8,773 nt of DNA from the NCBI GenBank assembly GCA_902796785.1, contig CADBQJ010000108.1, forward strand, positions 1 to 8,773. The letters are read 5' to 3'. Every line of letters starts with the position of its first letter. Positions within the stretch are counted from its first letter, which is position 1. The translations under genes were made by a program, and so were the position numbers. This document shows, piece by piece, positions 1-4,107 of this stretch. The DNA comes from Fibrobacter succinogenes. Its GTDB lineage: Bacteria; Fibrobacterota; Fibrobacteria; Fibrobacterales; CADBQJ01. The notes beneath the pieces were generated by a model. The model was given only the letters and a program-made list of their open reading frames with translations. It made no database searches and was not told the DNA's origin.

Positions 1-405
1 CGCCTGCACTGGCTGCACGGGACCGTGGTCGCCCCGCGCCTGGGGGCCGACGGGCCCGAGTTCCTGACCGAGTGGCCGGCGTCCCAGGCCGCGCTCGCGA
101 AGATCGAGCGGGACTCGCGCGGCCGGCTTGTCGGGCTGCGGTTCGAGCTCTACGTCCGCGGCGTCGAGCTCTGCAACGGCTACGTCGAGCTGACCGACGC
201 CGCGGAACAGCGCCGCCGCTTCGAAGAAGAGGCGGCGCGGCGCCGCGCGCTCGGAAAGCGCCCACCCGTCCGCGACGAGGCCTTCCTGGCCGCCCTCGAG
301 GCGGGCATGCCCGAATGCGCGGGCGTCGCGCTCGGCCTCGACCGGCTCGTCATGCTCGCCCTTGGCCTGGATGACATCGAGAAGGCGGTACCTTTTAGGG
401 ATTAG
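1..405 (+). CDS. epmA: EF-P lysyl-lysine ligase EpmA/GenX-type, 3' part only
   Basis: The reading frame is open from base 1, so the N-terminal part of the gene lies outside the window; 134 residues are visible. They match the C-terminal half of the short class II lysyl-tRNA-synthetase paralogue EpmA (GenX/PoxA/YjeA). That enzyme activates lysine and attaches it to a conserved lysine of elongation factor P in the cytoplasm, without using tRNA. Visible hallmarks are FPASQ-like EWPASQAALAKIE (about residues 23-36), FELYVRGVELCNGY (48-61) followed by ELTD, and the class II motif 3 GVALGLDRLVML (108-119). Motif 3 holds the arginine that contacts ATP. Lysyl-tRNA synthetase proper is less likely, because the NGYVELTDAAEQRRRF stretch and the very short C-terminus are EpmA-like. 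The C-terminus is odd: homologues usually end in a few more residues (DRA-type). Here the last codons, AGG GAT TAG, fall inside a heptamer repeat array, so the final Arg-Asp and the stop codon come from the repeat. Neither efp nor epmB is visible nearby. Confidence 0.88.
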   Translation, partial: RLHWLHGTVVAPRLGADGPEFLTEWPASQAALAKIERDSRGRLVGLRFELYVRGVELCNGYVELTDAAEQRRRFEEEAARRRALGKRPPVRDEAFLAALEAGMPECAGVALGLDRLVMLALGLDDIEKAVPFRD

Positions 406-425
406 GTCTTAGGAATTAGGGATTA
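398..425 (+). repeat. Degenerate heptamer array 1 (GGGATTA type)
   Basis: Four consecutive 7-base units are visible: GGGATTA, GGTCTTA, GGAATTA and GGGATTA. The next seven bases, GCGGAAT, still keep part of the pattern. The array begins inside the epmA frame and supplies its TAG stop at 403-405. It is the less regular of the two forward arrays in the window. Confidence 0.85.
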
Positions 426-500
426 GCGGAATAATCCGCTGCGCGCAAGTTGAAAAAAGAAGGGCTCCGGAGAGGGAGTCTTTTTTTTTTGCGCCGAAGG
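419..500 (+). repeat. Intergenic hairpin/terminator module, copy 1
   Basis: This 82-base unit recurs at 1135-1213 at roughly 90% identity over ungapped positions. In order it holds the last heptamer GGGATTA, a perfect 6-bp hairpin (AGCGGA 425-430, loop ATAA, TCCGCT 435-440), an A-rich stretch, an intrinsic terminator (463-490) and the shared tail GCGCCGAAGG (491-500). It sits between epmA and the small outer-membrane protein gene and fills most of the 146-bp gap. I cannot assign it to a named repeat family. Confidence 0.85.
458..490 (+). terminator. Rho-independent terminator after epmA
   Basis: The stem is GGCTCC (463-468) against GGAGTC (475-480) with one G-U pair, the intervening six bases containing a GAGA loop. 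Ten T residues follow (481-490). An A-rich tract before the stem could extend the pairing into the U-tract. Compared with copy 2 the stem has a G-G mismatch next to the loop, so it is slightly weaker. It should stop transcription leaving epmA before the next gene. Confidence 0.85.
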
Positions 501-506
501 CGATTG

Positions 507-526
507 CGAAAAGTGCTAGCTTTTCG
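507..526. promoter_or_regulatory. Inverted repeat in the leader/promoter region of the small OMP gene
   Basis: CGAAAAG (507-513) is mirrored by CTTTTCG (520-526) around a 6-base centre. It lies 25 bases ahead of the start codon and just after the upstream terminator module, where a promoter for the next gene is expected. The right arm overlaps TAGCTTTT (517-524), which resembles the TAnnTTTG -7 element known from Bacteroidota promoters, but I see no matching upstream element at the right distance. It could be an operator, an mRNA hairpin or chance. Confidence 0.3.
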
Positions 527-537
527 TCAACAACCTC

Positions 538-545
538 AAAAGGAG
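538..545 (+). promoter_or_regulatory. Ribosome binding site that sets the start of the small OMP gene
   Basis: AAAAGGAG lies six bases ahead of ATG 552. The frame is open further upstream to 450, but that stretch is the terminator module. This site and the signal peptide that follows fix the start at 552. Confidence 0.8.
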
Positions 546-551
546 AGAAGG

Positions 552-1100
552 ATGAAATTCGGAAAGATTCTCGCCATTGTCGCCATCGCCGCGACTTGCG
601 CTTCGGCCGCCGGCGTGTACGCAGCCTTTACCGCCGGCCTCGGAGCCCAGGCCTGGACCGCCTCCTACGACGACGGCGGCAGCGCCACGCTCGCCGACCA
701 GGCCGGCCCGGCGATGCATTTCGGCTTCGACGTCGGCTTCCCGGTCAAGAACGACTCCGCGGGCGCGGCCGCGATCGGCTTCGGCGCGAACTTCTGGGCG
801 CAGAGCATCGAAGTGGGCAACATGGACGACACGGGTCTTCTGATGCTTTGGGGGCCCTCGATCAACGCGAAGATGAACAAGTTCGTCGTGGGTGCCCGCA
901 TCGGCACCTCCTTCGTCATCGAAACGGAAGAGGGCTACGGCGGCTCGTTTGGCTTCGGCCTCAAATCCTACCTCGGCTACCAGTTCACCGAAAACTGGTC
1001 CATCGTCCTCGACGCCCACTACACGACCACCAAGCACAACGACTACATCGACTACGACGTGAGCGGCCTTGGCGTCGGCGTGCTCTACAATGCGTTTTAG
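552..1100 (+). CDS. Small exported outer-membrane beta-barrel-type protein
   Basis: The protein has 182 residues. The start is fixed by a good ribosome binding site and by the signal peptide: MKFGK, a hydrophobic core (residues 6-19), then an Ala-rich cleavage region ending near ASA or VYA (about 18-24). The mature part is rich in Gly, aromatic residues and alternating polar/hydrophobic strands (for example HFGFDVGFPV, GSFGFGLKSYLGYQF, WSIVLDAHYTTT). It ends in Phe (LYNAF), as is usual for substrates of the BAM outer-membrane assembly machine. Length and composition suit an eight-stranded OmpA/OmpX-like barrel. I recognise no specific family, and no ligand or enzyme function can be read. It is probably transcribed alone, between two terminator modules. 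Its stop codon overlaps the start of heptamer array 2, but unlike its neighbours it keeps its C-terminal aromatic residue. Confidence 0.75.
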   Translation: MKFGKILAIVAIAATCASAAGVYAAFTAGLGAQAWTASYDDGGSATLADQAGPAMHFGFDVGFPVKNDSAGAAAIGFGANFWAQSIEVGNMDDTGLLMLWGPSINAKMNKFVVGARIGTSFVIETEEGYGGSFGFGLKSYLGYQFTENWSIVLDAHYTTTKHNDYIDYDVSGLGVGVLYNAF

Positions 1101-1141
1101 GGATCAGGGATCAGGGATCAGGGATTAGGGATTAGGGATTA
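1100..1141 (+). repeat. Perfect heptamer array 2, GGGATCA x3 then GGGATTA x3
   Basis: Six uninterrupted 7-base units are visible: three GGGATCA (1100-1120) followed by three GGGATTA (1121-1141). The first base of the array is the last base of the upstream gene's TAG stop. The block structure (three C-type, then three T-type) suggests expansion by slippage or recombination of two unit types. With six G3 tracts separated by four bases, the strand fits the general G-quadruplex pattern. Confidence 0.95.
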
Positions 1142-1213
1142 GTGGAATAATCCGCTACGCGAAAGTCGAAAAAGAAAGGCTCCCGCGAGGGAGTCTTTTT
1201 TTTTGCGCCGAAG
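1135..1213 (+). repeat. Intergenic hairpin/terminator module, copy 2
   Basis: This is the second copy of the 419-500 unit, 79 bases long. The first hairpin reads AGTGGA (1141-1146), loop ATAA, TCCGCT (1151-1156). The C-to-T change relative to copy 1 turns a C-G pair into U-G, so the hairpin survives at RNA level. The A-rich spacer, terminator and GCGCCGAAGG tail are all retained. It lies between two convergent genes. Confidence 0.88.
1171..1204. terminator. Bidirectional intrinsic terminator between convergent genes
   Basis: GGCTCCC (1178-1184) pairs with GGGAGTC (1189-1195), with one G-U pair, around a GCGA tetraloop of the GNRA class. Nine T residues follow on the + strand (1196-1204). On the - strand the same hairpin is followed by TTTCTTTTT, so it can also end transcription of the Wzi-type gene arriving from the right. 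Confidence 0.88.
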
Positions 1214-1226
1214 GGATCGTACGCAC

Positions 1227-1261
1227 TGATCCCTGATCCCTGACCACTAACGACTGATTCT
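1227..1261 (-). repeat. Inverted heptamer array 3 at the 3' end of the Wzi-type gene
   Basis: Read on the - strand, five consecutive 7-base units appear: AGAATCA, GTCGTTA, GTGGTCA, GGGATCA and GGGATCA. The last two are perfect. The first units lie inside the coding frame and encode its final Arg-Ile-Ser-Arg and TAG stop. The array is in opposite orientation to array 2, so the terminator at 1171-1204 is flanked by inverted arrays. Confidence 0.8.
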
Positions 1262-2764
1262 AAGCGGCACCTTCGCTTCGCCGCGGATCCGGAAGCCTTC
1301 CGCGTCGCCGAAGAGCCATCCGCCTTCGAGCTCCGCGGTGACGCCGAGCGGGAAGAGGCGCGACCAGCCGAGCGTGGCTTCGCTCCAGTGGGCCCGCGCC
1401 GAGGGGGAGAGGGTCGACTTTCCGTTGCCGTCGATCAGGTAGCTGTGGAGGTCCGAGACGGAGGAGCCGCGGTCGAATCCCTTCCAGACCGTGGAGAAGC
1501 CCAGGCTCAGCTTGCCGACGGGCGCGGGCTCGACGTCGACGTGCATCCAGTGCTCGCGCGCGTTGGGCCCCAGGTCGCTCCCGAGCGGGAAGCCGTAGTG
1601 CGAATCGTCGTAGGCGGCCCCCTTGGCGTGCGTGTAGACCCACGGCTCGATCTGCGTGAACTCCCAGCCCCAGCCCCAGGGAATCCGTCCGCCCCGCAGG
1701 CGGTGGCGCACGCCGGCCGTGACGGCCCACTTGTTGCCCCACCAGTTCTTGAAGAGGTCGCCGGGCGACTTGAGGTCGTCGATGGCGAACTCCCCGTAGA
1801 ACTCCAGCCCGTCGAAGGCCCTGTGGCGGATCGGCCGGACCGAGAAGTCGGCGAAGAGCATGGCGTTGTCGCGGTCGCCCAGGTAGTGCTCCGCGAAGTA
1901 GTAGGGGACGAAGGGGAGCGCGTAGCCCCATTCCATCGACCGGTCGGAGGAGTCGGGGTATTCCTGTCCGGCGGTCGTGGGGGTGGATCCGTAGACGACC
2001 GCCTCGCCCACGGCGAAGGACCACCGTTCGGAGCCAGCCTGGAGCCGGTGGTAGTGGATGTACTTCTCGTAACCGGTGGTGTGGCGCAGCGAGCCGAGGA
2101 TCTGCGTGTAGACGAACGGCCCCATGAACATCGAGAAGGCGCCGTGGAGCATCGGGGCTCGTTCGGCGATCGCCGAGGAGCCGTGCTGCCAGGGACGCCA
2201 GGGGAGTTCGCGCCCGCCCAGCACCAGGGGGTTGCGCTCGGCCGGCCCCGCGGAGAGGTAGTCCACGCCGGCCTGCAGCCGGAAGAAGGAGCCGCGCCAG
2301 CGGGCCACGCCGGTGAAGACGTCCCACGTGCGGCGGTTGTCCTCCTGCACGTTGAAGGGGAGCCCCTGGTAGGCCTGGTAGTTCGAGGTGTCGAGGTCGT
2401 CGGAGGAGAGGTCGTTGTGGATCCGGATCGAGGCCTCGAACGAGAAGCTTTCGCTCAGCCGTCCCTCGGTCGAGAGGCGCAGGAAGGCCGAGTTCAGCCC
2501 GGCGGCTCCCTCCTTCCCCTCGAACGGGGTGAGGTCCTGGGCCCGCGCGGCGCTCAGCGCGTCGTCGTTCAGGGAGAGGTCGCCCATCCCGAACCGGTCG
2601 CCGATCTCCACGAGGAAGGCGGCCTTGCCCACGGGACGCGCCTCCAGGCGGCCGGGGGCGGGGGAGAAGTCGCGCTCCAGCACCGTCTCGGCGGCCGACG
2701 GCGCGGCGCAGAGCAGCGGAAGGAGCGCCCAGAGCGGGCGGAAACGGCGCATGGCGGCGATCAT
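1247..2764 (-). CDS. Wzi-family capsule-assembly outer-membrane protein
   Basis: The 505-residue protein has an N-terminal signal peptide (Arg-rich start, hydrophobic LWALLPLLCA, cleavage near PSAAE, about residue 25). The rest is beta-strand rich and full of aromatic residues. Two stretches are typical of the capsule-assembly Wzi family (PF14052): HYLGDRDNAMLFADFSVRP leading to LEFYGEFAIDDL (about 293-331), and YTHAKG...HYGFPLGSDLGPNA (377-402). The family is named for E. coli Wzi, an outer-membrane barrel that anchors capsular polysaccharide at the cell surface; the role here is inferred from that. The divergent SLBB export gene 56 bp away supports polysaccharide surface assembly. ATG 2764 has only a G-run directly upstream; ATG 2752, four codons in, is an equally plausible start. 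The C-terminal RISR and stop come from an inverted heptamer array, so the original C-terminus may have been altered. Confidence 0.75.
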   Translation of the reverse strand: MIAAMRRFRPLWALLPLLCAAPSAAETVLERDFSPAPGRLEARPVGKAAFLVEIGDRFGMGDLSLNDDALSAARAQDLTPFEGKEGAAGLNSAFLRLSTEGRLSESFSFEASIRIHNDLSSDDLDTSNYQAYQGLPFNVQEDNRRTWDVFTGVARWRGSFFRLQAGVDYLSAGPAERNPLVLGGRELPWRPWQHGSSAIAERAPMLHGAFSMFMGPFVYTQILGSLRHTTGYEKYIHYHRLQAGSERWSFAVGEAVVYGSTPTTAGQEYPDSSDRSMEWGYALPFVPYYFAEHYLGDRDNAMLFADFSVRPIRHRAFDGLEFYGEFAIDDLKSPGDLFKNWWGNKWAVTAGVRHRLRGGRIPWGWGWEFTQIEPWVYTHAKGAAYDDSHYGFPLGSDLGPNAREHWMHVDVEPAPVGKLSLGFSTVWKGFDRGSSVSDLHSYLIDGNGKSTLSPSARAHWSEATLGWSRLFPLGVTAELEGGWLFGDAEGFRIRGEAKVPLRISR

Positions 2765-2820
2765 GCCCCCAAACTAGAAAAGAGGGCTCGCCATTTAAAC
2801 AAAGGTATATTTCGGGGAGA
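2765..2820. promoter_or_regulatory. Short divergent promoter region of the Wzi-type and SLBB genes
   Basis: These 56 bp must hold the start signals for both divergent genes unless promoters lie inside the opposite gene. The DNA is conspicuously AT-rich at 2791-2812 in an otherwise GC-rich window. TATATTTC (2806-2813) could be a -10 or TAnnTTTG-type element for the + gene. GGGGAGA directly abuts ATG 2821, closer than usual for a ribosome binding site. I see no clear -35 in either direction. So short a gap suggests the two genes are co-regulated. Confidence 0.45.
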
Positions 2821-4017
2821 ATGAATCCGACGAAATCCACCCTCCCGCGCCTCGGGGCCCTCCTTCCGGCCCTGCTTTTCGCGGCGCTGCTTCCGGCGGC
2901 CCTCTTCGCGCAGACCGGAACCGCCGCCCTCCCGCAGGACAAGCCGGTCATCGCGACGCAGTCGCTCGAGCCGATCGCCATGGAAGAGGCGGTGGGCGAC
3001 GACTACGTGCTCGGACCGGGCGACTTCCTCGACGTTTTCGTGGAAAACCACAACTACGTGGTGCAGGTCGGGCCCGACGGCTCGATCACGCTGGAGGAGC
3101 TCGGCGCGATCCGCGCGGGCGGCATGACCTTCGGCGAGGCCAAGGCGAAGATCGTCGAGGCGCTTTCCGCCAAGTACCGCAAGGAGTACTGCTTCGTCTC
3201 GCTCTCCAAGCTGAAGCAGCTGGCGATTCCGGTCTCGGGCGCCGTGGCGCATCCGCAGACCCTTCGCGTGAACTGGGGCATGCGCCTGAGCGGGGCCGTC
3301 GCCCTGGCGGGCGGCACCGTGGGCGCCGCCGACGACCATCGCGTCGAGATCCGGCGCGGCGACGAGACGAAGAGCTACGACATCCTCGTCGCGCAGCGCA
3401 CGGGCGACCTTTCCCAGGACCCCGTGCTGCAGCAGGGCGACCGCGTCTTCGTGCCGTGGGTCGACCGCTCCAAGCCCCAGGTGCTGGTCGGTGTGCAGGG
3501 CGGCGGCGTGGTCAACGCCGCGTGGGACGAATCCCTGGTCCTCGCGGACTACCTGACCTGGGCCGGCGAGCTGGGCCGCCCGAGCGACGCCAGGGCCGTG
3601 CGGGTGACGCACGCGGATGGCAAGGTCGAAATGGTCGACTTCGCCGAGATCGGGACCCGGAAGGCCGCTCCCGGCGACCGGATCGAGATGGAAGGCGGCG
3701 CGGGAAGCGACGTCTACGTGGGCGGCGCCGTGGCGCATTCCGGCGCGCTTCCCTACCAGCCGAGCTGGAAGGTGGTGGACTACCTGAAGGCCGCCGGCGT
3801 GGTGATCGTCGCCGCCGACGTGAAGCGCGTGAAGGTGATCAAGGCCACCGGCGAGGAGAAGACCGTCTCCTCGATCGACGAGCCCGTCGCCCCGGGCGAC
3901 TTCATCCGCCTCGACAAGGCGACCATCGAGTACATCAAGGACTGGGCCACGATCATCACGGCGGTGATCAGCGTGGTCTACACGATCGTCCTGATCAACG
4001 AGACGACGAAGGATTAG
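2821..4017 (+). CDS. SLBB-domain polysaccharide export protein (Wza-like)
   Basis: The protein has 398 residues. A signal peptide covers about 1-30 (hydrophobic core LGALLPALLFAALLPAALFA). There is no Cys at the cleavage site, so unlike E. coli Wza it is apparently not a lipoprotein. A polysaccharide export (PES) domain follows at about 59-129, opening with the typical DDYVLGPGDFLDV. Then come SLBB-type domains at about 134-212 (IPVSGAVAHPQTLRV...GDRVFVP), 222-290, and 297-364 (VYVGGAVAHSGALPY...GDFIRLD). A hydrophobic helix, ATIITAVISVVYTIVLI (376-392), closes the protein. In Wza a C-terminal helix builds the outer-membrane alpha-barrel through which polysaccharide leaves; by analogy this helix may do the same. 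The divergent Wzi-type gene fits that role. No Wzc kinase, polymerase or glycosyltransferase genes are in the window, so the polymer is unknown. Two hairpins follow the stop. Confidence 0.82.
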   Translation: MNPTKSTLPRLGALLPALLFAALLPAALFAQTGTAALPQDKPVIATQSLEPIAMEEAVGDDYVLGPGDFLDVFVENHNYVVQVGPDGSITLEELGAIRAGGMTFGEAKAKIVEALSAKYRKEYCFVSLSKLKQLAIPVSGAVAHPQTLRVNWGMRLSGAVALAGGTVGAADDHRVEIRRGDETKSYDILVAQRTGDLSQDPVLQQGDRVFVPWVDRSKPQVLVGVQGGGVVNAAWDESLVLADYLTWAGELGRPSDARAVRVTHADGKVEMVDFAEIGTRKAAPGDRIEMEGGAGSDVYVGGAVAHSGALPYQPSWKVVDYLKAAGVVIVAADVKRVKVIKATGEEKTVSSIDEPVAPGDFIRLDKATIEYIKDWATIITAVISVVYTIVLINETTKD

Positions 4018-4028
4018 TTTGAAGAATG

Positions 4029-4052
4029 CCCGTTCGGATTTCTCCGAACGGG
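4029..4052. other. Perfect 10-bp hairpin upstream of the terminator
   Basis: CCCGTTCGGA (4029-4038) and TCCGAACGGG (4043-4052) are perfectly complementary around a TTTC loop. The hairpin begins 11 bases after the SLBB gene's stop. No T-run follows, so it is not itself a canonical terminator. It may shield the transcript 3' end from exonucleases, help termination, or bind a protein. Confidence 0.7.
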
Positions 4053-4061
4053 AAGGAGCGG

Positions 4062-4087
4062 AGCTGGACTGGCGTCCAGCTTTTTTT
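4062..4087 (+). terminator. Rho-independent terminator after the SLBB gene
   Basis: AGCTGGAC (4062-4069) pairs perfectly with GTCCAGCT (4074-4081) around TGGC. Together with the last stem base this gives seven T residues (4081-4087). The opposite strand has no U-rich tail after the stem, so it serves mainly the + strand gene. The convergent GH2 gene ends 20 bases further on. Confidence 0.92.
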
Positions 4088-4107
4088 GTCCGCTTTTTGG
4101 TTTGCCC

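Noticed and set aside
450..551. N-terminal extension of the small OMP to 450
   Set aside because: It would translate the terminator module into a Lys/Arg-rich leader. A strong ribosome binding site and a signal peptide mark the start at 552.
406..1246. Both heptamer-containing gaps are exactly 146 bp between coding regions
   Set aside because: The gaps are built differently (promoter and ribosome binding site in one, an inverted array in the other), so the equal length is probably coincidence.
398..1261. CRISPR array or eukaryotic-type telomere explanation for the heptamers
   Set aside because: Units are 7 bases and directly abutted with no spacers, so it is not CRISPR. The arrays are internal, short and in both orientations next to genes, unlike a chromosome end.
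1388..2824. Long + strand open frame opposite the Wzi-type gene
   Set aside because: The composition is shadow-like, and the opposite strand encodes a protein with a signal peptide and recognisable family motifs.
4009..4018. AGGATTAG at the SLBB gene's stop as a single heptamer remnant
   Set aside because: It is one 7-base near match with no neighbouring units; Lys-Asp-stop codons give it by chance.
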